A stretch of 64,000 bases of DNA from Indolivaga capnocytophagoides DSM 22835. Its GTDB lineage: Bacteria; Bacteroidota; Bacteroidia; Bacteroidales; Dysgonomonadaceae. The notes under the pieces were generated by a model that was not told where the DNA came from, searched no databases, and saw only the letters and a program-made list of their open reading frames with translations. How positions within the stretch are numbered: the first letter of the stretch is position 1; each line of letters begins with the position of its first letter. The position numbers and the translations under genes are program-made. Shown here in pieces: positions 9,624 to 17,520 of the stretch. Location: NCBI RefSeq assembly GCF_000426485.1, contig NZ_AUFL01000014.1, positions 97,467 to 161,466 of the forward strand, given 5' to 3'.

Positions 9624-10997
9624 TTATCTTAGAGCCTCAACCTCGTCTGTCGTTAAAGGTATTTTTTTACCTAACAGGTGTGAGCCTGTATCGGTGATCA
9701 GATAATCTTCTTCGTTGCGGATACCGCCGAAGTCCTTATATGTTTCGAGTTTATCGTAGTTGATAAAATCAGTGAATTTTTTCTCACTGCGCCAGAGATC
9801 AATCAGTTCTGGAATAAAGTATACTCCGGGTTCTATGGTTAGAACAAATCCGGGTTCGAGTTTACGTCCCAAACGTAATGACTTCCGACCGAATTGAGCG
9901 CTTTTAGGCTCTCCGTTGTAGCCGACCCATACTTCACCCAGATTCTCCATATCATGAACATCAAGTCCCATCATATGACCGAGACCACAAGGAAAAAACA
10001 TAGCATGAGCTCCTGCATAAACAGCTTCGGCAGGATCACCTTTCATGATTCCTAACGATTTGAGACCTTCGCAGATAACCTGAGCCGATAGTTCATATAC
10101 CTCTTTAAATGGTATTCCCGGACGTAGAGCCTGTACTGCAGCCAGATGCGATGCTACTTGTATGTCGTAGATCTCTTTTTGGCGGGAAGAAAATTTCTTA
10201 CCGGCAGGAATTGTCGAAGACATATCTCCGGCATATCCCATGGATGTTTCAGCTCCGGCATCTATCAGCAGCATGTCTCCTTCTTTTATTGTATTGGAAT
10301 GACTGTGGTTGTGCAAAGTCTGTCCGTTGATTGTTGCTATGGTTGGAAATGACAGCCGTCCTCCTGCTGCTGTAGCTACAGACTCAAGAGCCGCCACTAC
10401 TTCATATTCCTTCATGCCTATTTGCGCACAACGCATGGCTGTCATGTGCATGTCAGCCGTGATATTACAGGCTTTTTCTATCTCAACGATTTCCTCTGCC
10501 GATTTGTATATCCGTTGATTTACCACAGCTCTGATAAAGGGTACAGAGCCTTGTTGCTGGGGTACTTTTAAGTCGAGCCATTCCGAAAACTTTAGCTTAT
10601 GTTCGGCACGATAGGGAGGAAGATAATGAACGGTTTGTCCTTTGTCCAGAGCTTTTTTCAGATACACCCTGATATCTGCAGAAGGCATGGTCTGGCTTAC
10701 TCCTATTTTTTCGCTTTTTTCTTTAAGAGTCGGCTGAGTACCCATCCATACTATATGGTCGATAGATAATTCGTCCCCGAAAATAATTTCCTTATCTTCG
10801 TCTATATCTATTATTGCAGTTAATCCTGCATATGGCAATCCGAAGTAATATAAGAATGTAGAATCCTGACGAAAGTCATAAGTATTATCTTCATAGTTCA
10901 TTCCCGATTCTTCATTTCCGAGAAAAAGCAATATTCCGGAGCCAACCGCCTTTTTTAGAGAGACTCTTCGGTTGATATAGGTTTGTTTACTAAACAT
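9624..10997 (-). CDS. pepP: Xaa-Pro aminopeptidase (M24B family)
   Basis: Cytoplasmic metallopeptidase that releases an N-terminal residue preceding proline. An AMP_N-type domain (about 5-135, with RQDSTFLYYFGLPYAGL) precedes the pita-bread catalytic domain. Metal ligands are visible as Asp in LIDAGAE and GDMSST, His in GLGHMMGLDVHD, Glu in LTIEPGVYF and Glu in IRNEEDYLI. Length 457 matches the PepP class. First gene of a likely two-gene unit with the EamA transporter. A TAAATTTG -7-like box lies 57 bases upstream on the minus strand. The symbol rests on family resemblance; PepQ-type enzymes are related. Confidence 0.9.
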   Translation of the reverse strand: MFSKQTYINRRVSLKKAVGSGILLFLGNEESGMNYEDNTYDFRQDSTFLYYFGLPYAGLTAIIDIDEDKEIIFGDELSIDHIVWMGTQPTLKEKSEKIGVSQTMPSADIRVYLKKALDKGQTVHYLPPYRAEHKLKFSEWLDLKVPQQQGSVPFIRAVVNQRIYKSAEEIVEIEKACNITADMHMTAMRCAQIGMKEYEVVAALESVATAAGGRLSFPTIATINGQTLHNHSHSNTIKEGDMLLIDAGAETSMGYAGDMSSTIPAGKKFSSRQKEIYDIQVASHLAAVQALRPGIPFKEVYELSAQVICEGLKSLGIMKGDPAEAVYAGAHAMFFPCGLGHMMGLDVHDMENLGEVWVGYNGEPKSAQFGRKSLRLGRKLEPGFVLTIEPGVYFIPELIDLWRSEKKFTDFINYDKLETYKDFGGIRNEEDYLITDTGSHLLGKKIPLTTDEVEALR

Positions 10998-11053
10998 TTT
11001 TAGTCGTTTTTTTATGACACAAAAAGAGATTTGAAATCAAAATCTTAAGTATA

Positions 11054-11061
11054 CAAATTTA
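11054..11061 (-). promoter_or_regulatory. Candidate Bacteroidetes -7 box for pepP
   Basis: Minus-strand TAAATTTG fits the Bacteroidetes primary sigma -7 consensus TAnnTTTG. It would start transcription about 50 bases before the pepP ATG. No clear -33 TTTG is seen at the expected distance, so the call is tentative. Confidence 0.4.
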
Positions 11062-11288
11062 CACTTATTTGTTGTTGTTTCGGAGATTTGTCCCATTTTA
11101 ATTTTTATGAATCTATTACTTTCTGTATAGATAAATATTCACACAGTTTATGCCGGATAAATGCGCCTGTTTTCGTTAAATAAAGTAATAACTCGTATTT
11201 AATATGTATTTAAAGTTTATAACAGACTATGGCTTCTATACTTACCAAAATAACAAAAAGGGATGAGACCTTGAAGTAAATTTTTAAG

Positions 11289-11321
11289 TTAACTTTGAGC
11301 ATATTAAGCTTGCAAAGTTAA
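11289..11321 (+). promoter_or_regulatory. Inverted repeat TTAACTTTG/CAAAGTTAA upstream of anSME
   Basis: Nine-base perfect arms at 11289-11297 and 11313-11321, with AGC/GCT able to extend the pairing inward. It ends 36 bases before the maturase ATG and 6 bases before the GGTCTGAGACC element. It may be an operator or a leader hairpin. Confidence 0.45.
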
Positions 11322-11327
11322 TAAGTG

Positions 11328-11338
11328 GGTCTGAGACC
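11328..11338 (+). promoter_or_regulatory. GGTCTGAGACC palindrome (copy 3, before anSME)
   Basis: Perfect GGTCTGAGACC followed by TTAAAC, preceded by TTAATAAGTG, ending 19 bases before the radical SAM gene start. As RNA it could form a small stem GGTC/GACC with a three-base loop; as DNA it is a dyad. Confidence 0.6.
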
Positions 11339-11357
11339 TTAAACTAATATTTAAAAC

Positions 11358-12587
11358 ATGAGAGTTGCTTCACCATTTTCTCATCCTCTTTACATAATGC
11401 TTAAGCCGATTGGAGCTGCATGCAATCTGGCTTGTGACTATTGTTATTACTTGGAAAAATCAAAGCTATATAAAGACAATCCAAAGCAAATAATGAGCGA
11501 AAGCCTGTTGGACAAGTTTATCGAAGAGTATATCAATTCTCAAACCATGTCTCAGATACTTTTCACGTGGCATGGAGGAGAAACATTGATGCGCCCTATT
11601 TCTTTCTACAAAAAAGCGATGGAGCTGCAGAAGAAATACTCGAAAGGCCGTATAATTGATAACTGTATACAAACCAACGGAACTTTGCTGACCGATGAGT
11701 GGTGCCGGTTCTTTAAAGAAAACAACTGGTTGGTAGGTGTTTCTATTGATGGACCAGAAGTATTTCATGACCAATATCGCCGCAATAAGCAAGGACTTCC
11801 GTCTTTTGCCAATGTAATGAGAGGTATTGAGTTACTCAATAAGCATAAGGTGGATTGGAATGCTCTGGCCGTAATCAATAATCTCAATGCTGACCATCCG
11901 TTGGACTTCTATCGATTCTTCAAAGAGATAGGCTGCCATTACATGCAGTTTACACCGATTGTTGAACGTATCTGCAATCATGATGATGGACGTCATCTGG
12001 CATCACTGACCGATAGTACGATGGAGGTTGCCGACTTTTCCGTAACACCCAAACAATGGGGTAACTTTCTATGTTCACTCTTTGATGAGTGGGTGAAGAC
12101 AGATGTCGGCACATATTATATCCAGCTGTTTGATGCTACTCTTGCGAACTGGATGGGCGTACAGCCCGGAGTTTGTACTTTAGATAAGACTTGTGGACAT
12201 GCAGGCGTTATGGAATTTAACGGAGATGTCTATTCGTGTGACCATTTTGTGTTTCCTGAATATAAACTGGGAAACATTCAGTCCAACACATTAATTGAAA
12301 TGCTTTACAGTGAGAAACAACAAAAGTTTGGACACAATAAATTTCATACTCTTCCACTGCAGTGCAGGCAATGCCAATATCTGTTTGCATGCTACGGCGA
12401 ATGCCCCAAGAATAGATTCTGTAAAACCAATACCGGAGAACATGGTTTGAACTATCTGTGTGAGGGATATTATCAATTTTTCTCTCATGTAGCACCATAT
12501 ATGGATTATATGAAAGATGAATTGAGTAATAACCGTGCTCCAGCAAATATAATGGATGTTTTAAGATCTGATTTATTTGCCCAATAA
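11358..12587 (+). CDS. Anaerobic sulfatase-maturating enzyme (radical SAM, SPASM)
   Basis: Radical S-adenosylmethionine enzyme that oxidises an active-site Cys or Ser of a sulfatase to formylglycine without oxygen. The [4Fe-4S] motif CNLACDYC (C22, C26, C29) is intact, followed by YYLEK, TWHGGETLMRP and VGVSIDGP. The C-terminal SPASM part has the auxiliary-cluster cysteines in CTLDKTCGHAG, YSCDHFVFPEYKLGN and CRQCQYLFACYGECPKNRF. Length 409 and these motifs match the anSME/AslB class well. No sulfatase gene is in the window, so it probably serves sulfatases encoded elsewhere. Convergent with thiD (13-base gap). Confidence 0.92.
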   Translation: MRVASPFSHPLYIMLKPIGAACNLACDYCYYLEKSKLYKDNPKQIMSESLLDKFIEEYINSQTMSQILFTWHGGETLMRPISFYKKAMELQKKYSKGRIIDNCIQTNGTLLTDEWCRFFKENNWLVGVSIDGPEVFHDQYRRNKQGLPSFANVMRGIELLNKHKVDWNALAVINNLNADHPLDFYRFFKEIGCHYMQFTPIVERICNHDDGRHLASLTDSTMEVADFSVTPKQWGNFLCSLFDEWVKTDVGTYYIQLFDATLANWMGVQPGVCTLDKTCGHAGVMEFNGDVYSCDHFVFPEYKLGNIQSNTLIEMLYSEKQQKFGHNKFHTLPLQCRQCQYLFACYGECPKNRFCKTNTGEHGLNYLCEGYYQFFSHVAPYMDYMKDELSNNRAPANIMDVLRSDLFAQ

Positions 12588-12600
12588 ATTGTCAGAGACT

Positions 12601-13413
12601 TTAAGTCCAAAAATCGAAAAAATGATGAACCGGACCGTGACCTTTACCTATCTCGTATTCCGATCCGGCTAGAATGGCTTTATTCATATATTCTTTAGCT
12701 TTTCTTACGGCATCATTCAGGGGTAAGCCATGAGCCAAAAAAGCTGCTATGGCAGACGAAAAAGTACACCCTGTACCGTGTGTATTTCGGGTGGAGATCC
12801 GTTTCGAACGAAGTTTTATGATCTCGTCTGTTTCGGCATTGTAAAAAACATCAATCAATTCGTCCTCGGTCAGATGTCCAGCTTTGAGAAGTACCGATAC
12901 CGATCGTCCGAAAGAAAGATCCTTAACGACTAAAAGCAAATCTTCCTGACTTTGGATTTTCTTGCTCAGTAATATTTCGGCTTCGGGTATATTGGGTGTT
13001 ATAATTCTGGCATAAGGTATCAATTCGGTTTTCAGTGTACTAATAGCTTCGTCCTGTAAGAGTTTATCGCCCGATGTGGCAACCATCACCGGATCTAATA
13101 CAATATTTTTGATATCGTATTTAAGTAATGTTTCTTTTACTGAACGGATAAGTTCAGACGAATGCAACATGCCTATCTTTATGGCATCAGCACCTATATC
13201 GTCCAATACCGATTTGATCTGTCCGGCTACAAATGGAACAGGAATAGGATGCACACCTGTTACACCAACAGTATTTTCGTCCACAACCGCCACTATGACC
13301 GTTGCTCCGTAACATCCACATGCCGAGAATGTTTTCAGGTCGGCTTGAATACCGGCTCCTCCACTCGGATCACTGCCTGCGATAGATAATGCTCTTTTAT
13401 ATTGTTTCTTCAT
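12601..13413 (-). CDS. thiD: Hydroxymethylpyrimidine/phosphomethylpyrimidine kinase
   Basis: Cytoplasmic kinase that phosphorylates HMP and then HMP-P to HMP-PP for thiamin synthesis or salvage. Ribokinase-fold motifs: SIAGSDPSGGAGIQADLKTF near the N-terminus, KIGMLHS, LDPVMVATSGDKLL, ITPNIPEAEIL, and NTHGTGCTFSSAIAA carrying the catalytic region. The ATG at 13411-13413 is chosen (270 residues): it begins right before the conserved domain and 13 bases after tenA, whereas the longer reading from 13497 would overlap tenA and add an unconserved tail. Last gene of the thiamin operon. Confidence 0.94.
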   Translation of the reverse strand: MKKQYKRALSIAGSDPSGGAGIQADLKTFSACGCYGATVIVAVVDENTVGVTGVHPIPVPFVAGQIKSVLDDIGADAIKIGMLHSSELIRSVKETLLKYDIKNIVLDPVMVATSGDKLLQDEAISTLKTELIPYARIITPNIPEAEILLSKKIQSQEDLLLVVKDLSFGRSVSVLLKAGHLTEDELIDVFYNAETDEIIKLRSKRISTRNTHGTGCTFSSAIAAFLAHGLPLNDAVRKAKEYMNKAILAGSEYEIGKGHGPVHHFFDFWT

Positions 13414-13426
13414 TTTACTACGGTGT

Positions 13427-14077
13427 TTATATTTTCCATTGTTCTTCCCTGTATGCACTTTCCCAAAACATCCACTCAAATTTAGAACACATGACAAACG
13501 CTCGGGTCATTGCTTCTTGCCCGGCTTTGGTACATTGTCCTGCAATTTCATCACAGATAGATATAGCCTCGGATACCGATCTTTCAAAATCGTCACCGCC
13601 ATATGTATCTATCCAGCTTTGATATGGATTGTCCCCTTTTATCTGGTTTTCGAGAATATAATCCCCTACCTTCTTATAAATCCAGAAACAAGGTAAAACG
13701 GCAGCCAGTGCAACTTCAAGAGGTGCATGTGCTAATTGCTTATGCAGATATGAGGTATATAACAGGCAGCTGGGAGATGCTTCGGTTTTCACGGTTTTTA
13801 ATTCATGGATAAAAGATTCATGCAGGGCCTGTTCCACACTGATGCTGTCTCCTGCAAATTTGATAAATGCCGAAATATGTTTAGCATTATTCAGTTTCGA
13901 TGCTATTCCTGTTAATACTTTTCCATACTCAGACAGATATACAGCATCCTGTCTTATGTAGAATATAAATTTATCGCGAGATAATGTTCCGGTCATTAAT
14001 TCCTGTATAAACGGAAGTTCTAAAATCCGATTATAAACCGGTGTTGCCGAAATCCATGCTTGTTCGCTCCACTTCAT
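13427..14077 (-). CDS. tenA: TenA family aminopyrimidine aminohydrolase (thiaminase II)
   Basis: Salvages pyrimidine from degraded thiamin by hydrolysing the aminomethyl-HMP group. All-alpha TenA fold, 216 residues. Family features seen are FIYYIRQD-like FIFYIRQDAVYLSEYGK, a Cys in SCLLYTSYL as candidate nucleophile, WIDTYGGDDFE, and the C-terminal MFWESAYREEQW carrying the conserved Glu. It lies between thiE (235 bases upstream) and thiD (13 bases downstream), all minus strand. This places it in a salvage rather than de novo route, since no thiC, thiG, thiS or thiH is visible. Confidence 0.92.
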   Translation of the reverse strand: MKWSEQAWISATPVYNRILELPFIQELMTGTLSRDKFIFYIRQDAVYLSEYGKVLTGIASKLNNAKHISAFIKFAGDSISVEQALHESFIHELKTVKTEASPSCLLYTSYLHKQLAHAPLEVALAAVLPCFWIYKKVGDYILENQIKGDNPYQSWIDTYGGDDFERSVSEAISICDEIAGQCTKAGQEAMTRAFVMCSKFEWMFWESAYREEQWKI

Positions 14078-14134
14078 ATGATTGTATTTATTTAAGTCGT
14101 TTTTGTAATATCTTATTTATTAATGTTGTATATG

Positions 14135-14156
14135 CAAAAGGTAACAAAGGTTATAA
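14135..14156. repeat. AAAAGGTTACAAAAG-type intergenic repeat, copy
   Basis: AAAAGGTAACAAAGGTTATA lies in the thiE-tenA gap, about 50 bases from a second copy in the same orientation. The two copies bracket a 50-base AT-rich stretch that has short arms CAATGA and TCATTG. Confidence 0.45.
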
Positions 14157-14208
14157 AATCAATGAACAGTCAACAGTTATCAATTATTCCTCATTGATTT
14201 TCAATTTA

Positions 14209-14229
14209 GAAAAGGTTACAAAAGTTACA
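14209..14229. repeat. AAAAGGTTACAAAAG-type intergenic repeat, copy
   Basis: GAAAAGGTTACAAAAGTTAC matches the copy at 63769-63789 in 17 of about 19 positions. Situated between thiE and tenA. Confidence 0.45.
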
Positions 14230-14312
14230 TCCTTTATGTTCTTTTTTGCAGGTTTCCCTTTCTTTTATCATCACATTATCATATTTGTACATTATTTCTT
14301 TATAGATAAAAA

Positions 14313-14945
14313 TTATCCTCTGCACTCGATCAGTTCCGATAATTCATATGCTGCTGATCGTGGATCATCGGCAGACATAATAGCCGATACCACAGAAATT
14401 CCATCAGCACCGCATTTTATAATATCATGGGCATTTGCTCGATTAATACCTCCGATACCTACACTCCGATGTTTCGATATCTGTGTTATCTGGCGAACAC
14501 CCTCTAAACCTATAGCCTGAGCCGTGTCTGTTTTTGTAGGAGTGCTAAAGACCGGCGATATTCCGATATAGTCCACATCCAGCTTATTGGCATCTATTGC
14601 ATCCTGTATATTTTCTACGGATAAACCGATAATCTTATCCTTTCCCAGCAGTTTTCTTGCAATATCATAGGGGATATCTCCCTGCCCGATATGTAAGCCT
14701 TCGGCATCGCATGCAAGTGCAATATCCAGCCTGTCGTTTATAATAAGCGGAATATTAAAAGGTTTCAGGCAGTTTTTCAATCTGATAGCCAATTCGTAAA
14801 ATTCTTTGGATGAACAGGTTTTTTCACGGAGCTGTACCATTGTAACTCCGCCTTTTACGGCTTCTTCTACTATATATTCGAGAGGTCTGTTTAATGATAG
14901 TGATCGGTCGGTTACAAGATACAGGCTCAAGTCTAAGTCTTTCAT
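14313..14945 (-). CDS. thiE: Thiamin-phosphate synthase
   Basis: Joins HMP-PP and thiazole phosphate into thiamin phosphate. TIM-barrel enzyme of 210 residues with the expected motifs: TMVQLREKTCSSKEF (diphosphate site), LIINDRLDIALACDAEGLHIGQGD, IGLSVEN, DYIGISPVFSTPTKTD and the C-terminal GIGGINRAN phosphate loop. It overlaps thiM by 4 bases (ATGA type), so the two are translationally coupled. It is followed by a 235-base gap with dispersed repeats before tenA. Confidence 0.96.
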   Translation of the reverse strand: MKDLDLSLYLVTDRSLSLNRPLEYIVEEAVKGGVTMVQLREKTCSSKEFYELAIRLKNCLKPFNIPLIINDRLDIALACDAEGLHIGQGDIPYDIARKLLGKDKIIGLSVENIQDAIDANKLDVDYIGISPVFSTPTKTDTAQAIGLEGVRQITQISKHRSVGIGGINRANAHDIIKCGADGISVVSAIMSADDPRSAAYELSELIECRG

Positions 14946-15736
14946 GGTTTAATATTCTTTCTTATGGCTTCTTCATCAAGATTAAATAATGTATCCAGAA
15001 AGTTTATTTGTAAACTTCCGTTGCCTTTTGATATTGAGGCTGCAATCTCACCTGTTATACCCATTACGGCCATGCCATGCGCAGCCGCTTCGAGCAGGTT
15101 CTTATTTACTGCCGAAAATGCTCCGACAATAGCGGTAGCTGTACATCCCATCCCTGTAACTTTAGCCATCATCGGGTTGCCATTCTTTACTGTTTCTACA
15201 GTTGCTCCGTTGGTAGTGTAATCCGTTTCGCCGCTTATCACTACTACTGCATTTGTTTGCAGAGCTAATGCCTTAGCCGAATTGAGAGCCGAATCGGAGG
15301 TATTTGTGCTGTCAACGCCTTTGGTCTGTGCCTGTGTATCGAGCAATGCGATAATCTCGGAAGCATTGCCCCGTATAATAGATGGTTTGCATTCTTCGAT
15401 CAACTGCTTGCATACCTTCGACCGATAGGTTGTAGCTCCGGCTCCAACCGGATCAAAAACAATGGGGGTAGATTTTGTTAATGCTGTTTTTCCTGCTATT
15501 AGCATAGCTTCTACCCATGCAGCCTCCAGTGTTCCGATATTTATTACCAAAGAAGAGGCTATGCCTGCCATTTCTTCGACTTCGTCAACAGAGTGAGCCA
15601 TTACGGGAGATGCCCCTATTGCAAGTAAAGCATTGGCTGTATTATTCATCACCACATAATTGGTTATATTATGTATGAGCGGCGATTGTTTTCTGATGAG
15701 ATTAAGATCTCGGATAAGGTGTTCGATATTTATCAT
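14942..15736 (-). CDS. thiM: Hydroxyethylthiazole kinase
   Basis: Phosphorylates 4-methyl-5-hydroxyethyl-thiazole for thiamin salvage. The 264-residue sequence carries PLIHNITNYVVMNNTANALL, IGASPVMAHSVDEVEEM, VFDPVGAGATTYR, IIRGNASEI and KVTGMGCTATAIVGAF with the conserved Cys. First gene of the operon, behind a TPP riboswitch and a terminator-like hairpin, so its expression should fall when thiamin diphosphate is plentiful. The start at 15736 lies 16 bases after a GGTCTGAGACC element. Confidence 0.96.
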   Translation of the reverse strand: MINIEHLIRDLNLIRKQSPLIHNITNYVVMNNTANALLAIGASPVMAHSVDEVEEMAGIASSLVINIGTLEAAWVEAMLIAGKTALTKSTPIVFDPVGAGATTYRSKVCKQLIEECKPSIIRGNASEIIALLDTQAQTKGVDSTNTSDSALNSAKALALQTNAVVVISGETDYTTNGATVETVKNGNPMMAKVTGMGCTATAIVGAFSAVNKNLLEAAAHGMAVMGITGEIAASISKGNGSLQINFLDTLFNLDEEAIRKNIKP

Positions 15737-15752
15737 TCCGGTTTGTTATTAA

Positions 15753-15763
15753 GGTCTCAGACC
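15753..15763 (-). promoter_or_regulatory. GGTCTGAGACC palindrome (copy 4, before thiM)
   Basis: Minus strand AAGGTCTGAGACCTTAATAA, a 6-base stem with three-base loop if transcribed, 16 bases from the thiM ATG and downstream of the riboswitch terminator. Here it must lie inside the mRNA leader, which favours an RNA or translation-level role at least for this copy. Confidence 0.6.
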
Positions 15764-15805
15764 TTTTTGTATTATAAATGTATCACTCAATAGTTATTAC
15801 AAAGA

Positions 15806-15833
15806 AAGCCGTTTCGTATATACGAAACGGCTT
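15806..15833 (-). terminator. Riboswitch-controlled terminator hairpin
   Basis: A perfect 28-base palindrome (arms AAGCCGTTTCG / CGAAACGGCTT, centre TATATA). On the minus strand it is followed by TCTTTG, a moderate U-tract. Its 5' arm CCGTTTC (15824-15830) is complementary to GAAACGG at the 3' edge of the TPP aptamer (15877-15883), so the two can form an antiterminator when ligand is absent. Confidence 0.7.
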
Positions 15834-15875
15834 AATAATAATTCTATATGTTACACTGATATAGTCTTCCTTGAT

Positions 15876-15981
15876 TCCGTTTCCCTACGATGTCCATTAC
15901 AACATATCAGGTTCAAGGGTCTAATCTCAGCTCTTATGACCGGCAGAAGAATCTGCTATCTATAAGAACACCCCTAACAGA
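15876..15981 (-). ncRNA. TPP riboswitch (THI element)
   Basis: Binds thiamin diphosphate in the leader of the thiM operon. On the minus strand the conserved parts occur in order: P1 5' strand TCTGTTA, GGGGTG, the P3 stem with an internal GCAGA/TCTGC hairpin, the diagnostic GCTGAGA (CTGAGA at 15925-15930), ACCCTTGAACCTGAT (15906-15920 region), and CGTAGGGAA (15881-15889) closing with P1 3' strand AACGGA. P1 pairs UCUGUU with AACGGA. Ligand binding would lock AACGGA in P1 and free the downstream terminator. Confidence 0.95.
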
Positions 15982-16203
15982 GATACAGCAAACTTACGTA
16001 TAAATAATGAATAATGCTCCCGTATTGTGATGAAATTTTCCTGAGCTCTTTTATTTGTTTGGTTTTAGTGTTTATGTCAATAACCAAGTTGTCCGATAAA
16101 AAGATTGAAATTTTTTTCACTTCTCCATGCAAGATTTCCTGATTTTGGGATTTACTATATGAGTACTCACAAAATTCATGTTTAATAATTGAAAAACAAA
16201 AAA

Positions 16204-16791
16204 ATGAAAAATCTAAAGAAAATATCAGGGTTATTACTTCTTTTTAGCTGTCTTGCAATTACTTTTGCATCATGTGATGATGACGATGATAATAATACTC
16301 CCCTACCTCAGGTAAAGGTTGAAGATGTTATTGGAAACTACTCAGGAAAACTGCTAACAACACAAGGTAAGACTTCTAATGAAGTGACTGCATCTTTCTC
16401 CGCAACCAAGGATATTATTACATTTACAGAATTACCTGTAAAGGAAATTGTAACTTCTGTAATAAAGGATGCCACAAAAGCAGAAGCCGCTTTGAAAGAA
16501 TTGGGAAAAGTTAAATATGAACTTAACTATACTGCTGCGCTTACAAGTGCGAAGACTGCTGTAGAATTGACTTTTGCTCCTAAAGCATTAGAAATTCAAT
16601 TGCCGGTTGATGGTGCCAAGAAAAAAGTTGTAGTAACTTTCACTGCTAAACAAAAAGGAGTCTATACTACTGCCGGAAAGGATAAAACATTAAAGTTAGA
16701 GTTTACAGCAGAAAAAATATCTGTTGATGGCACTAATCTGACTCCACTCGATGCTATCAAATATGAAGCACCATTATCAAAAAAACAATAA
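16204..16791 (+). CDS. Surface-type lipoprotein, DUF4840-like
   Basis: Small lipoprotein of unknown function. Signal peptide MKNLKKISGLLLLFSCLAIT ends in a lipobox TFAS-C followed by five Asp residues, which resembles the Bacteroidetes lipoprotein export signal for surface display. The rest is a Lys/Thr/Ala-rich beta-prone domain (VEDVIGNYSGKLLTTQGK, VKYELNYTAALTSAKTAVELTF). I assign the DUF4840 likeness tentatively. The ATG at 16204 is preferred over an upstream TTG because it directly begins the signal peptide. An ECF sigma factor gene follows after 159 bases. Confidence 0.8.
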   Translation: MKNLKKISGLLLLFSCLAITFASCDDDDDNNTPLPQVKVEDVIGNYSGKLLTTQGKTSNEVTASFSATKDIITFTELPVKEIVTSVIKDATKAEAALKELGKVKYELNYTAALTSAKTAVELTFAPKALEIQLPVDGAKKKVVVTFTAKQKGVYTTAGKDKTLKLEFTAEKISVDGTNLTPLDAIKYEAPLSKKQ

Positions 16792-16858
16792 GGCGGCAGA
16801 TTTTTAGCAGCCCTAAATCCGGTCGGTAATCAATCGGATTTAGATCAGAAGAAAGAGT

Positions 16859-16903
16859 CCCGGGTTATGCCTTTTCAAGAGAAGGTGTAACTTCCGGGTT
16901 CTT
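16859..16903 (+). terminator. Hairpin before ECF sigma gene, possible terminator
   Basis: CCCGG plus GTTATGCCTT (16859-16873) pairs with AAGGTGTAAC and CCGGG (16882-16898), with two G-U pairs and a two-base bulge, followed by TTCTT. It may end the lipoprotein transcript or form a leader structure of the sigma gene. A second stem, CTAAATCCG/CGGATTTAG, lies at 16813-16843 without a U-tract. Confidence 0.4.
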
Positions 16904-16950
16904 AATCTGAGGTAACTTACTTAAACAAAGGAATTGTATCTGTTTTATAA

Positions 16951-17520
16951 ATGATACAGGGAGAAGATAAAGAACAAGACCTACTGCAACAAATTCTTCG
17001 TGGCGATATAATCGCTATGAAAGAATTATATAACAATTATTCGGGATACCTTACGGCTGTCTGTTCCAGATATATCACTAATAGAGACGATGTAAGAGAT
17101 GTTTTACAGGAAAGTTTTATTAAAATATTCAGTTCTATCGGTAAATTTGAGTACAGAGGTGACGGTTCTCTGAAAGCTTGGATGAGCCGTATTATCATAA
17201 ATGAATCATTAAAGTACCTCAGAGAAAATGAAAAGTGGGATATAATCATCCCGACAGACGAACTTCCCGAGATTGTAGAAGAAGACGAGCCCGATTTTGA
17301 TAACATCCCGACATCGGCGATAATGAACATGATTAGATCGCTTCCGGCGGGATATCGGACTGTTTTTAACCTTTATATCTTTGAAAGGAAAAGTCATAAA
17401 GAAATAGCAGCGATACTAAATATTGCTGAGAATTCATCGGCATCACAATTACATAGAGCCAAGATTACGTTGGCAAAGGAAATCGAAAAGTACAGGAAAA
17501 TTAAAAAAATGGAGTTATGA
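16951..17520 (+). CDS. ECF-type RNA polymerase sigma factor
   Basis: Alternative sigma factor for an envelope response. Region 2 is in residues about 20-90 (DVRDVLQESFIKIFSSIGKF, GSLKAWMSRIIINESLKYLRE) and region 4 in about 120-180 (LPAGYRTVFNLYIFERKSHKEIAAILNIAENSSASQLHRAKITL). Length 189 is typical. The stop overlaps the start of the next gene (ATGA), the standard sigma/anti-sigma arrangement, so the next protein is its likely regulator. Targets unknown. Confidence 0.94.
   Translation: MIQGEDKEQDLLQQILRGDIIAMKELYNNYSGYLTAVCSRYITNRDDVRDVLQESFIKIFSSIGKFEYRGDGSLKAWMSRIIINESLKYLRENEKWDIIIPTDELPEIVEEDEPDFDNIPTSAIMNMIRSLPAGYRTVFNLYIFERKSHKEIAAILNIAENSSASQLHRAKITLAKEIEKYRKIKKMEL

Larger units (their letters stand above)
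10998..11357. other. Divergent intergenic region between pepP and anSME
   Basis: 360 bases without a gene. Contents: TAAATTTG on the minus strand (11054-11061) as a candidate pepP -7 box; a 9-base inverted repeat TTAACTTTG / CAAAGTTAA (11289-11297 and 11313-11321) before the maturase gene; and a perfect GGTCTGAGACC element (11328-11338). A partial version, GATGAGACCTTGAAG, lies at about 11263-11277. Confidence 0.6.

Noticed and set aside
12601..13497. Longer thiD start at 13497
   Set aside because: The extra N-terminal residues overlap tenA and are not conserved; ATG at 13413 fits the family.
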